DNA of 64,000 nt from Podospora comata. Its lineage: Eukaryota; Ascomycota; Sordariomycetes; Sordariales; Podosporaceae. The DNA lies in contig CP071497.1 of the NCBI GenBank assembly GCA_017354895.1, forward strand, positions 2,480,001-2,544,000, in the 5' to 3' direction. Under the pieces are notes generated by a model, which made no database searches, had not been told where the DNA came from, and was given only the letters and a program-made list of their open reading frames with translations. Positions 10,263 to 20,403 of the stretch are shown here, in pieces (the stretch's first letter is position 1; the number at the start of each line of letters is the position of its first letter). The translations under genes were made by a program, and so were the position numbers.

Positions 10263-11461
10263 TTACTCAATATTGTAATATAATATTCCAACAGTTACCC
10301 AGATTTCAAGGGCCCGTGGTTTGCGACTAACAGCTTGCTGTAGGCTCTCATAGCTTCCACGGTAATCATTCATGGCCATGTATGCCCTGCCTAACAAGTA
10401 CCAATAATCAGCAACAGAGGGATCTGCCATAAGACATTAGTGATAATCCTATTGCTCTGGACACGGCAAGTTAAGGTATTGGATACCTGACTTGACAGCT
10501 GTTTGGAAGCAACGTTTCGCTTCACGGGGACCTCCAAGACGCTCTGGGTCTTCGTCCCATGCAATAAAATGATGCAGATCGATAAAAGCATTGGCAGCCG
10601 CATCGGTGCTATCCGCTGCTAGCCTAGACAGAGCTTTGTCCATGTCGCGGACAGGTTCGGCCGGTTCAGAGATGTGGACTCGACGAAAGTGCTGCAATTC
10701 TTAAGCAAGTTGCATCAGGGGTAGCTGCGGCCCCCCAGGATTTTGGATAGTACCACTGACTGGCAAACAACCGGGGACCTCGTCAGAGTTCTGCGTCCAG
10801 CCTACCAACTTGATAGCGCGACTGCCCTCCTTATTTGACGATGCCTGGCGCCTACAGATGGAGCTGAAATAGGACTTGGTTATTATCGCTGATCAAGATG
10901 GGGAGGTAACAGACGACTTACCATGTCCCCGCACGGTCACCTTTTGCGATCTCACCAACACACCCAGGAAATGGGCATTTTTTGGCGTGAGCATTCTTCC
11001 CAGTGTTCGCCCGAGATACCACCATGGCTTGTTGGATATGGATGTCCCTTTTGATGAAGGCATGCCGGTTATATTCATCAATTCTCATGCCACTTGTCGC
11101 GAGGGCGATAACAAATTGGCTGTTGATGACTTGTTGAAGCCCAGGGCTCCCTGCAAAGATTACGTGCTGAAGCATGTTGCCGAAGGACTGCTTTTAATTA
11201 ATACAAAATGCTGACACCTTGCACTGGATAACTCACGTTCCATGACCTGCAGGCTTGAAGTGGCAAGCCCCATGTGTCGCCCAGAGCGCCGTCCCGGCGG
11301 ACGACATCAACGCCAACATGGCGCGAAATAGCCTCAATAGCTTGAACGACGCGTTTCATTTGGTTGGCGATGTGAAGTAGTAAAAGGGTATTCCGCCCAA
11401 TTGCCTCCAGCATCTCCTTGGAACATGTTGCTAGACTAGGCTGGATGTCAGAGAAAGCCAC
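10263..11461 (-). CDS. ubiquitin-like/zinc-ribbon protein with Cyc8 (Ssn6)-type TPRs
   Basis: Modelled exons: 11461-11237, 11187-10922, 10863-10761, 10691-10487 and 10423-10263. All five join in frame to a stop at 10263 (about 319 aa). The 5' end is uncertain because no ATG starts the first exon; an upstream exon with MAQRHADAIGRAVKRL near 11570 may belong. The N-terminal part (EMLEAIGRNTLLLL, then ALGDTWGLPLQACRSW) resembles the ubiquitin-like domain of many uncharacterised fungal proteins. CPFPGCVGEI followed by CSIC across an intron looks like a zinc ribbon. The C-terminal part, EAKRCFQTAVKSDPSVADYW through YLLGRAYMAMNDY and VTVGILYYNIE, is close to TPRs of the Cyc8/Ssn6 corepressor. Against Cyc8 it is far too short and stops within a repeat, so it may be a truncated gene, a partial duplicate or a pseudogene. 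Confidence 0.6.
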
Positions 11462-12100
11462 AGGTCTCGGGAAGTGCTCAGCATTGCAAAATAAAGAGCT
11501 CTCGGATATCTTTTATAAACATCGCAAGTCTCTTCACCGCCCGGCCTATGGCATCCGCGTGGCGTTGAGCCATGGTCCATGACTTGCTCGTTGCGGTGGA
11601 CAACTGCTCTCGGAGGATTCGGTGGGTGCAGGGGTCATGTATATAAGCTGTCTGCTTCTGACATTCTGTTTTAGACGGATCATCGACTTTTATTTTCTTC
11701 GTATTTTATGCCTTCCACGCGTGCAGGCAATTTTGGTCCTCTGATCAGGCTAATCCGGTGCCTATTATGTGGCCTGCGAGCCCATAGTGTCTTTTCTTTG
11801 TCCTGCGTAAAGTGCGGCCTGCGAGCGAGCTACTGTCACGCAGGTGAGGTCATTTAAGGACCTGTTGATGGCATATTTGTGGTATTGTGGTTGTTTCTTT
11901 GTGTGCTTTCTCACTATTTCACTATAACGCTCCGGTACCGGGAACTTAACGGTTAATTTTAATATAAATAGAATAGTAATATTGTACTTCCGGGTTTACT
12001 AAGCTTCGTCCTCGGGTTTTTTAATATACTTAATAACCTATTCTATAATAGTAAGTGTAGGTTTAGTACTAATAAAAGGTCCCTTGCTACTTAAGCTAGG
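11462..12100. other. 5' region of the TPR gene grading into an AT-rich island
   Basis: 11462-11700 probably contains the leader or a first exon of the minus-strand gene. A TATATAAG string on the plus strand near 11640 could be a core promoter. From about 11930 the composition becomes AT-rich, with TA-rich degraded sequence flanking the solo LTR. No ORF is supported. Confidence 0.35.
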
Positions 12101-12544
12101 TGTCACAGTTAACCCAACGGCAGGTCGCGCCACATGTGGGGCGCAGGGCGTCCCTAGCCATTCATTAGGGAAGTCAGGAGACAGCCAATCAGGGCTGGAC
12201 GAAAGTGCTATGGCGCCAAGACACACGAGCACTCTGCAGGATACAAGATGCTACGGGTGATCTGAGGTATAGCACGACGAGCACGTTGCAGGATGCAATG
12301 TGCTATGGGTGATCGGGGCCGTAGCAGGGCGAGCACCTTAGGGTCCCAGGATCTATATATACGGAGGAACTGGCTGGCGTAGATAGACAGTTCCGCAGTA
12401 TGCAATTCAAGCTTGTATTCACGGTATCTAGTGTTTACATTGAGACACCTTGTCGTGCACTATTTAGCTGCACCGAGCCACGATTATTCAGAAGTGCCTT
12501 CAACCAGTATCCCTTTCAGAGGTTCTGGATAGGGGTTCGTCACA
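12101..12544 (+). repeat. solo LTR of an LTR retrotransposon (444 bp)
   Basis: Begins TGTCAC and ends GTTCGTCACA, bounded on both sides by the 5-bp target duplication CTAGG (12096-12100 and 12545-12549). No internal retroelement sequence remains, as expected after recombination between LTRs. The last 195 bp or so, starting near CTATATATACGGAGGAACTG, are nearly the same as in the LTR at 28131. The 5' part differs and contains two tandem copies of a unit of about 52 bp (12235-12340). Base composition is normal, so this copy escaped or postdates RIP. Confidence 0.9.
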
Positions 12545-12645
12545 CTAGGTGGGACGTTTCCTATTTAAGTATTTTTAAGTCCGGCTATAATAATAAAAAA
12601 ACGCCTTTAACTTATTTAGAATAAAATTAAAATAAGTATATAACG

Positions 12646-12993
12646 TATAACAAACCTCTATCTAAAACTTCTAAAAGCGATATTAATTAAAAGCACTTTG
12701 AAATAATCTTAGTTCGGTATAGCTAAACAGTATATGATAATAACTTATGTTAATTATATTAATCTAGATAGTAACGATTGTAACTTATAATTATTATATA
12801 TTACGGAACTATCTATTTACACCAGCTAGTTTCTCCGTATATATAGACCTCAATCCTTTAGGTACCTCCATACCTGGCGATCCTGCTTACAACTGCTAAA
12901 AGGTGAGCGCCCCGTTGTCCTGCAGCCTCGCTGTTACATGCTGCAGTCTCCACTTTGCCTTGCTATATAGTTAGTCTGTGAGATATAGTAACA
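12646..12993 (-). repeat. old RIP-altered LTR of the same family, opposite orientation
   Basis: Read on the minus strand, this stretch follows the 12101 LTR from its TGTTAC start to its TATA end, but with dense C-to-T/G-to-A type differences. Matches include the segment equivalent to the TCCGTATATATAGAC part and the GTTCGG-TATAGCTAAACAG part. It is AT-rich and clearly older than its neighbour. Ends are placed by alignment by eye and no target duplication is visible. Confidence 0.65.
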
Positions 12994-13236
12994 AATGAGT
13001 TTAGTAATAAAGGAGTCAATATTACTTTATAGTTGAAATAGTTACTTTTATATTAAAAGTTTTCCTTTAAAGTTAACTTTTGTAATAGCGCTATACAATA
13101 AAAATATATTTCAAATTTAAATAATCAATATATTAGTAGATTAACCATTTAAAACAACGCTTTATACTATACAACCTATAAATAACGTTTTAACTAGTAA
13201 TATCGACTTTAATAAAAATTAATTTCATAATAATTA

Positions 13237-13380
13237 TATAATGAACCCCTATCGAAAACTTTTAAAAGGAATACTAGTTAAGGCACTTCTAAACAATTCT
13301 AGTTCGGTATAGTTCAACAGTATATAATAAAATGGCTTGTCTTAATCATAATAGTCTAGATACTAAAGATTATAATTTAT
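13237..13380 (-). repeat. partial RIP-altered LTR fragment
   Basis: Starts TATAATGAACCCC, equivalent to the reverse complement of the LTR 3' end, and follows it for about 140 bp to a sharp switch to normal composition at 13381. With 12646-12993 it may be the remains of one degraded element with about 240 bp of AT-rich sequence between the two LTR pieces. Confidence 0.6.
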
Positions 13381-13614
13381 TTGCTCAGTCCTCACTTGAA
13401 TTTCGGTGCCTGCCTAGAACCTGCCAAGAAGTTGGGAAGGCATCCCCTTTTCTCAACTGATCCCGCTTGAACTCTTTGAGTCGACAAACAACCCTCCACT
13501 TGGGATTCTTGCCAGTAAGATATTTGATTCCTTGTCGTATGTTCAACCACTCTTCCTTGATGTGCATGGGGGAGGAGTGTGGCAGCTTGTCACCAGATGC
13601 GCGAAGAGCTTGTG

Positions 13615-14310
13615 TTACTCTTCCCTGTCACAAAACAAGTACCATATGATGTGGAGAAAATCTCCCTTCCTCAAATCATCCTTCGTAACCTTGTGCTTAG
13701 CATCTCTCTTCGCCTGCCTAACACCACGCCCTAAATTCTTGACAGCACTCTGCTGGAACTCCAACAGCGCGGCGGCGAAGTCGCCATCAGACATGCACAA
13801 GTGAAGTTGCATCTCTCCCGTATTCAAACGGCAAGTTCTAGCATCGGGGTGGTCATCCTCCTGGTAGACGTTCACGCAGATTGCGTTCTTCTTGCACTAC
13901 AGAACTTGGCATGTGTTGTAGGCAGGGTCGGAAGAGCCAGGGAAATCGACTTGGACATAGACGTTTTGGTTGTTGAAAGGGCTTGCCGTAAAAGCCGGGG
14001 CCTTAAGCTGGTATTTGTCTGGACCTTGTCCCCACGGCGAATCCTGACCGAGACGACTTTGTCGTTCTTCAGAATGCCATAGCCGTGTGCAGAGCCAGCC
14101 GCTGCCTCAAAGGGCTCACCACCCTTGCCGATACAGAGGTCGTTCACGCCCTTGTCACAGGCGTTGGGGTCGTCAGCAGAGGTGCTGTGCCACCAGTACA
14201 GGGGAAGCTGCAGTGGTTGTGGACTTGAACCAAGTCGGCAGCGGAGGCGGACTGGGTGAGGAGGCCGAGTGTATCGGCCAGGCCGGCTAGAAGGAAGTTG
14301 GTAAAGGAAT
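13615..14310 (-). pseudogene. decayed small secreted protein gene
   Basis: The minus strand from about 14310 carries a signal-peptide-like stretch (SFTNFLLAGLADTLGLLTQS) ending near ASAADLVQVHNHCSFP. The expected ATG reads ATT. Coding sense continues as LYWWHSTSADDPNACDKG, DLCIGKGGEPFEAAAG, then QNVYVQVDFPGSSDPAYNTC and ICVNVYQEDDHPDARTC. These pieces lie in different frames with one in-frame stop between them. The many Cys residues and signal peptide suggest a small cysteine-rich extracellular protein; I do not recognise the family. It sits at the edge of the RIP-altered island, which may explain its decay. Confidence 0.55.
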
Positions 14311-14943
14311 GAATTTTGCTGGCTTGTCGATGTAGGTGAGGATGATGGGGAGAGAAAGAATTCTAGAAAGAAAGTTGACAGATATATATACGTCTTGAAG
14401 GCCTCTCAAGAGCAGAGTGAACGAACTTGCGGAGTGGATCTGTGGAGGTAGCTAAATCTCTGATAGGTAACGAGTTGATGCTCCTGTTTTTGTTGAAAAG
14501 TAGCTCTTGCTGGAACTCTTGATAGACTATGTGGTGATAGCTTGATATCTTACTCATGTGAGAGCAAAGAGCAACCCGTTCCCTGTTACAAGTATCTTCT
14601 TTCAGATACAGGTGGGTATTAGTTCCTTACAAAACCCAGTCCTACTGGTTCAAAGCCATCATGCTGCTCTTTCAACTTGACATGAAGTATGATTATAACC
14701 AGAGGACGATGGGATGATGACGCCAGTATGGCATCTTTCAAAGTGCTGTCAAAGAGCAAATTCAGATGATTTTGTGAAACGTCTAGAAAAAAAGAAAATT
14801 ACAAGGGCGTACATCTGGCTCCCTTGTAGGAAAACAACCGCATTGGATGTCAGATGATTCCATCTGACATGAAAACAAGGAAAGCAAACTCATAATGTGC
14901 TAGCATACCTTGCAGATTGGTATGACTCTTACATCATTTCTCG
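14311..14943. other. intergenic, nothing recognised
   Basis: About 630 bp between the decayed secreted-protein gene and the 3' end of the Rtt106-like gene. A TATATATA string near 14385 could be an old promoter for the former. No ORF or repeat is supported. Confidence 0.35.
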
Positions 14944-16226
14944 TCATACCCGGCGGCGTGAAGCCTGACGCTGGTGTGTTTTCGGCATAGTTGTAGAAAG
15001 ACCGCCCAGGTTCATCCTCGTCGTCTTGATCCTATTTCCCTCTGACCACTTCTTCAACTCATCCAACAGCTCCACAGGCAGCCCGTCAAAGCCTATCATC
15101 AGAGAATTCTGCTCGTCCTTCTTCGCATCGGCGGTGGCTGCAAAGTACGGTTCAGAAAGATCCTCGATCAGGTACCTAATACCAACGGGTTCCCCATTCT
15201 CGTAGGCAAGTAGAAGAAGCGACTTGCTGAACGAATTGAAGGGAATAAACAGATGGAGATCTTCTCCACCATGTCGCCCCTTGGAATCGCGTAAAAACAC
15301 TAGCCCCTCGCGAAGGAAGTAGCTGTGGCCTGAAAACGCACTCCTAGCTCTGATGTTGCTCGATAAGTCCCGGTCAATGGTAAGAATGGTTGGTAGACTT
15401 CTGACGGTCATTTGGTGAGGCTGATAGTTGAGCCGGAACCTTACTGTCGTCTTCCCTTCCCAAATCCCAGCTTTTTGGAAGTCCGTAGCATCAATGACAG
15501 ACTTGCCAAATGGCTTCAGTTTCCGGTTGAAGACCTTCCTGAAGACCGAGAGATATGTATCTTTGCTGGCATCAGCTGCCTCATCAATTGTTCCAATGAG
15601 GTCCTTGTCTGCGTTCTTGTTCGGCAGGCTGAATGAGATGATCTTGGGGCACTTCCGTTTAATGGGGGAGAGGCCAGTGGCGGCGGTGGGCACAATAAGC
15701 ACGCGGTGGTTCTTTTGTCTCTTGGCTTTGGGCTCTGGGAGGATGATGACATGTTCTGTAACAGGTTGTCAGCAAGCGAGGATCGGCAGTGGTGCTGGGA
15801 ACAAGATGATGGCTTACCGATATTGACGAAAGGAATCATATTGATCCCGTCTGCTCCGCCGATTATTCGCACAACCCCACTCTTCTTGATCTTGGAGTTC
15901 CCACTCTGTACCTCAAAACGCATGTTGTAAGGTGAGGGATATTGTGAGGGAATATGCTTATTCGTTCCAAGCAAATGGAATCCTGTTCCAACGCTGATAT
16001 GTTCTTCCTCGTTGCCATAGCAAAACTGATTTTCACGGGTCAGGGTGCTCCAGTCAAAGGAATCGACGGCTGAAGTCTTCCACTCCTCTGAAGCATCTTG
16101 ACCTGCGGCGGCATCCTGAACCTCCCCGGCAAGCTCCTGTGTGGTCGTGGCCTCCCTGGAAGCGACGCATGATGATTGACGCGTCGGCGCGGTGCTTGGA
16201 ACTCCAATTTGCTTGCGAGGAGGCAT
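14944..16226 (-). CDS. probable Rtt106/PH-type histone-chaperone-like protein, 406 aa
   Basis: Two exons, 16226-15818 and 15755-14944, with a 62-bp intron (GTAAGC donor, TTACAG acceptor); the frame joins exactly. The start MPPRKQIGVPS is at 16226; the longer frame above it has no ATG. After a low-complexity N-terminus of about 60 residues comes a beta-rich region: DWSTLTRENQFCYGNEEEHI, FEVQSGNSKIKKSGVVRIIG and MIPFVNIEHVIILPEPKAKR, then a second beta-rich block ending in HLFIPFNSFSKSLLLLAYEN. A module opening on IEHVIILPEP/KNHRVLIVPT is typical of the tandem PH domains of Rtt106 and the FACT subunit Pob3. The acidic C-terminal tail common in Rtt106 is absent; the C-terminus is instead basic (HQRQASRRRV). 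The assignment rests on fold-like pattern, not strong motifs. Confidence 0.6.
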
Positions 16227-17181
16227 GTTCGCGGCCAAAAAGAGTCTTGATTAGATGGGCAGGAATGATTCAATGTCGTCGAAATAGAAGTCGCTTTGGG
16301 CTTTGCGTTACTTTTTATATAGTTCGGGGGCCGAAAAACTGGACAAGATTTGACTTTGTGGAAATCATTTGGTGCCATCTGGGGATGGCCCTAACTCAGC
16401 TGGTGATCTCAGCCACAGTTTGGATCCTTTTCTGATGTTTGCGTTCATCGCTCTTGAGACAAGGGTATGATCTGTCGAAGAAACTCGTAGTGCTCGCTCG
16501 TCGAGCCTTCTCAAAGAGAAAGGTAAATAATGGAACCCATACATTAAATGATTGGCCTTCTCAGCACAAGATGCAATCTAAATCCAGTCTCTGTTTGTTG
16601 CTGTCCAGGTGCATTTCGAAAAAGTTTAAAAAAAAAAAAAAAAAAAGAAAAACAAGAAAGGAAAAAGAGGTGACCATGATGGGCTTGAATCCACTACCTG
16701 AAGCGAAGGGTCGGTCCGGTCCACACAATCCCAACTGGCCAGGCCAGGTGGCTCGCGGCTCCTCAACCATTGCGCTATCTACATACAATGTTTAGCTACT
16801 TCGCTGGTGGGAAGAGCCAAAGGGTGGTATATAAGCTGCCGCCTACTGGATCTATCAGGTACCTATCTCGCACCATCGAACCTGGAACCCTTCGGGGTCT
16901 TTTCACACCAAACGATTCTTGTCCTCAACGTCGATGTGCTTGCTGCTGCCTTTTGTATTGTCCTCCTGTCACTTGTTTGTCAAGTTGAAGAGGCAACCGA
17001 TGGAATGTTATGTCCAACAATGAAGCGACTGTGGTTGTATTCGGGAGACAAGCTCATAATGTTGGCAGGAAAGAAAAAGTCTTGTCCTCTGGCTTGTCCA
17101 GGCTTTTCCCACCCAGGTTGTGTTGTCCACCTCGCATCTCCCAACCGCCGCCACTAGCACCGCCCAGACGACGCCACTTAC
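16227..17181. other. intergenic region with oligo-A tract and tRNA-like segment
   Basis: An oligo-A run of about 20 lies at 16627-16646. On the minus strand at about 16790-16680 is a tRNA-like stretch with an A-box-like TAGCGCAATGG and a B-box-like ATTCAAGCC, followed on the same strand by the oligo-T. The stems do not pair well, so it is not called as a tRNA. A TATATAAG string occurs near 16829. Otherwise only short overlapping frames. Confidence 0.35.
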
Positions 17182-17655
17182 CTACGCAACCTTCTCCAGC
17201 CTCTCCCTCCCCTTCTTCAGGTACTCCATATAATTTATTCTCTCCTGACACCGATCTCTGTCCATCCCCGCATTGTCCACCTTCGCCTGGAGATCATTCA
17301 GCCTCCGCTCCAAAGCAAGGCTCCGCAGAAAATACGCCGTCCTCAACGCATTCAGCGAGGCATTCTCCTGCCTAAGCTTGACGATCGTTGCCTCCAACTT
17401 GACAATCTTTTGACTCAGTTTTGACTCATCCAATTCCTCTTTATGCCGCCTCTCCATAGAGATCATATCACTTTCCATCTTCTTCTTCTCGCCCTTCAAC
17501 GAGTCGCAGTGCCGTTGGAGCCGAGTGTATTCTTTGAGGAGCGTCTTGCGGTTCATACGTTCAGGGGGCCGTGGTTCGCAAGATGAGGCGGGCTTCTCGC
17601 GCGTTAGATGGAGGCGCGAGCGGAAGCCCTGCATCCGTTCTGAAAAGTTTCCCAT
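17182..17655 (-). CDS. coiled-coil protein of unknown function, 157 aa
   Basis: Single exon starting MGNFSERMQGFRSRLHL at 17655. The open frame continues upstream but that part is low-complexity and out of context. From about residue 30 to the end the protein is one long amphipathic helix with heptad-like spacing: RKTLLKEYTRLQRHCDSLKG, ESKLSQKIVKLEATIVKLRQ and ALERRLNDLQAKVDNAG. Such short coiled-coil proteins act as dimerising scaffolds. No family can be named. The high Lys/Glu content and absence of stops argue for real coding sense. Confidence 0.6.
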   Translation of the reverse strand: MGNFSERMQGFRSRLHLTREKPASSCEPRPPERMNRKTLLKEYTRLQRHCDSLKGEKKKMESDMISMERRHKEELDESKLSQKIVKLEATIVKLRQENASLNALRTAYFLRSLALERRLNDLQAKVDNAGMDRDRCQERINYMEYLKKGRERLEKVA

Positions 17656-17965
17656 GTCAGATGCGTGGTGAGGGACTGATATGATGGGATGTGTGTTTGC
17701 GGTGAAGTGTTGCTTGAGAGGCACCAAGAACGTCAGGACATGGAGACACCGCCTTGACAGTCCTGATGTCGAGAACGGAGAACCCCATGGGGAGGCGACG
17801 GATGGCTCAGGGTGGCTTCGCAAGACTTTTGGCGGGTGAAAGCTTAATGTTCAACACAAAATGTGGTAGACCCCGGTTCCTGAATCGCGAAATCACGGAA
17901 ACCGGGGTTTGGAAAATGCAAACACTCAAAACAAACGTCGTCGATTAAAAAGCCAACTGCCAGCT

Positions 17966-18313
17966 TCATGGTGGATGGATTATACCATCTACTCGATGCA
18001 CAAAATGCTGTTGCAAGAGCCCCCTGTTCGGGTTCCTTTCCACCTTCCACCCACCTTCCTTCCGGCTTCCCCTACAACAAGCCAATAAATCTTCAACAGC
18101 TCTTTCCCAAGTTTCGTGAAACCCAGGTGACCGGGCAGCGGTAGTCGCAGGATGGGAAATGACAAAGATGGTCAAAAACCGGCGGAGGGGAATAGGACGT
18201 GCGATGACAAGGACGATAAGGGAGATGACCAAAATGGGGAAAATGAAACTTGTCACCCGGATGGTATTGATCAATTGTGAGAGGGGAATTACACCGCAAC
18301 GCCTTCTAGACAT
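17966..18313 (-). CDS. possible small membrane protein
   Basis: Open frame of 115 codons starting MSRRRCGVIPLSQLINTIRV. A strongly hydrophobic stretch, FIFPILVISLIVLVIA, is followed by RPIPLRRFLTIFVI and would form one or two membrane spans with positive flanks. No family recognised and no intron or promoter support. It could be fortuitous. Confidence 0.3.
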   Translation of the reverse strand: MSRRRCGVIPLSQLINTIRVTSFIFPILVISLIVLVIARPIPLRRFLTIFVISHPATTAARSPGFHETWERAVEDLLACCRGSRKEGGWKVERNPNRGLLQQHFVHRVDGIIHPP

Positions 18314-18857
18314 GATAGCAAGCAGCCAGTGATAAACAAATGTCTTTTTGCTTTGCAAATTGCCCAATTGCTTGACAGCGGCACAAGCCGAACAAATGAG
18401 GCTGCCCGGCGTGTGGTGGTCCTCGGCGCTTAACCTACCCGCCAACCGTTGGGAAGCGCCACAAACGGTGCGCCGCTCCACTAAGGCAATATGTGACAGC
18501 CAATTATGACTTGGTGCAGGTAGCAGCCGCGATTGACTTGTCGGAAGGGGATTAGCTACCGCTCATGCGAGATTTTTGGATGCAAGCCCTGGTGTTGGAT
18601 GAGTGGGGGAGAGGGGAGGTTCGGGGGGAAGGCATGCAAGTGTTTTGGCCAATTGGGCGGTTGAGGGAGGATCCTGGGGTTTGGGAGCTTGATTTTTGAT
18701 GGGTGTCTGGAGAAAGGAGAAAGGCTAGGTAGTTTTACCAGCCTCTGGAATTCCAAGTTGCATAGGTACGGTTGGGTAGGATATAATTATGCTGTTTTGA
18801 GCCACGTCCGATCTGTTCTGGCTTTGTCTAGTTCCATGCTATCATTACGACAACAAA

Positions 18858-19628
18858 ATGCACCCCCTTACTACGTCAGACCTCGCCTTCTTGCTTTGCA
18901 CGTCTTCATCTACCTCCCCACCAAGAGCGCCACTGATGTTGAGGACAACTTATGGGTTGGTGGTTGTTATTCAGAGCGATGGATCGTTGGACATATCGAT
19001 ATCAGAACAAAAGCCACCGCGTAGAAAGGGGATGGTAGTCGGGGGGGTTTTCTCTGTTCTTGCCAGCCCTGTCATGCTTCCCGTTCCACGGATATCGCCA
19101 CCGCAAAACGAGCATTATCTGCTTTCTCCAGATTTCACCACGTCGACGTACCTCTGGTCACCAAGCTCGGCGAGCTTAGACGAGTGGACACCGGCGGATG
19201 AGGCACTGCTAGAGTCGTTGTATTCTGGTGAGGTGGAGGAGGAAGGGGGTTGGTTTGACGGTTATCTTGATTGGGTGGGGAGGGCGGAGGATCAGCTCCA
19301 TGGTTTGGGTTCGTCGAGGCTGTGGAGAGGACCGGGAGAGTCAAACGATAGCTTTATCAGCGTTGATTCTCCAACAGAATCAGGAGGGGGGATTGATGGG
19401 CAGCTTTTCAAAGACGAGGGCGAGAGAACGCTGTGGTTAGTGGAGGGTATGTTGTTAGCGTCTTGGTTGGCGCTGCAGGAGGGAGTCGAAGGAGTTGGTT
19501 ATCGCGTTGGCAGGTCCGAGGACGCTGTGGAGGGGGAGCAGGACGAGGGTATGTATTTGTTGGAAAGAGGGGGCACTGAGAGTTTGGGCGAGGTCGTTGC
19601 GGCTTTCTTGAGGAATGTGAGATTTTGA
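18858..19628 (+). CDS. unrecognised acidic protein, 256 aa
   Basis: Single open frame from MHPLTTSDLAFLL at 18858 to TGA at 19626. The first 60 residues are Ser/Pro-rich. The middle carries SPDFTTSTYLWSPSSASLDE and an acidic block with GEVEEEGGWFDGYLDWVG. The C-terminus is predicted helical (LWLVEGMLLASWLALQEGVE). No known motif. Coding composition changes from C-rich to G-rich along the gene, as in clear genes nearby, which mildly supports it. Confidence 0.5.
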   Translation: MHPLTTSDLAFLLCTSSSTSPPRAPLMLRTTYGLVVVIQSDGSLDISISEQKPPRRKGMVVGGVFSVLASPVMLPVPRISPPQNEHYLLSPDFTTSTYLWSPSSASLDEWTPADEALLESLYSGEVEEEGGWFDGYLDWVGRAEDQLHGLGSSRLWRGPGESNDSFISVDSPTESGGGIDGQLFKDEGERTLWLVEGMLLASWLALQEGVEGVGYRVGRSEDAVEGEQDEGMYLLERGGTESLGEVVAAFLRNVRF

Positions 19629-20130
19629 ATGACATTGCCAGGCGTTTGGGGCATGATGCATAGCATGGGATTGGGAAAGAACATTGACGAATATCATGAC
19701 CCATTTCGACATCGAAACTGAGAGAGAAAAAATGGCGGTTTTGCATTTCGTTTGACCATGATCATTTGTAAAAAAGGTATGACGAGAAAACTGTGTATAC
19801 CGTGGTATTATATGTGCTGTGATGAAGACCCCTTCCCGTCGGCTTCCCTTAACCTCCCCCTTCCATCCCCATGCACAACCTGTGCCTGTCATTGACGCGC
19901 TCCCCTGCAGTCCTGATGATCCAACCTTGACTCGGCATGACTTGATGATGTAGCCCTCTCCCCACCATCTCCTCCGCGCGTCAAAGTCAACTTGGGCATA
20001 GCAGCCCACCCCATTCATCTCAAAGCCTTGAAATCATGAGCCCGTCCTCACACGCTGCCAACTGTTCTGAGACTCGTTCCTTCTCACCCAGACTGAATTA
20101 TCCTATTTCTTGTCCACTGAGATAACCCGA
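19629..20130. other. convergent 3' regions
   Basis: About 500 bp between the converging genes ending at 19628 and 20131. Expected 3' UTRs; no repeat or RNA gene seen. Confidence 0.4.
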
Positions 20131-20403
20131 CTACCGACTCGACATTGCGAAATAGAGCATAATCATCGGCCACCCCGTCGATAGTAAGAACGCCGCCAGT
20201 ACCGAGAATAGGTTTGGATCTCTGTCCGATTCCCTGCCCGACCAACGAGAAAGCAGCGTGACGGCGCACCAGATCATGCCGATACCATACACCGACCCAG
20301 CCCACGCGATGCCCAAGATGATGCTGTTCATCTGGTCCTCCTTGGCGAACACGGCACCAGCGGTGTCCGCGAAAGGCTCCTCGAGAGAAAGATTCTGACC
20401 CAT
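20131..20403 (-). CDS. small two- to three-span membrane protein, 90 aa
   Basis: Compact gene starting MGQNLSLEEPFADTAGAVFA at 20403. Two clear hydrophobic helices follow: IILGIAWAGSVYGIGMIWCA at about 28-47, and FSVLAAFLLSTGWPMIMLYF at about 65-84, separated by a charged loop (SRWSGRESDRDPN). The well-formed alternation of helices and polar loop, a good start context, and a TATATAATAAAATG stretch at 20535 upstream on this strand support a genuine small membrane protein. The family is not recognised. Confidence 0.65.
   Translation of the reverse strand: MGQNLSLEEPFADTAGAVFAKEDQMNSIILGIAWAGSVYGIGMIWCAVTLLSRWSGRESDRDPNLFSVLAAFLLSTGWPMIMLYFAMSSR

Noticed and set aside
12400-12624. Short frames starting MQFKLV here and at 28233-28685
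   Set aside because: Both lie within the shared 3' part of the solo LTRs and reflect the repeat, not a conserved gene.
16680-16790. Possible tRNA gene on the minus strand
   Set aside because: Box-like sequences are present but acceptor and T stems do not pair, so it is kept only as a low-interest observation.
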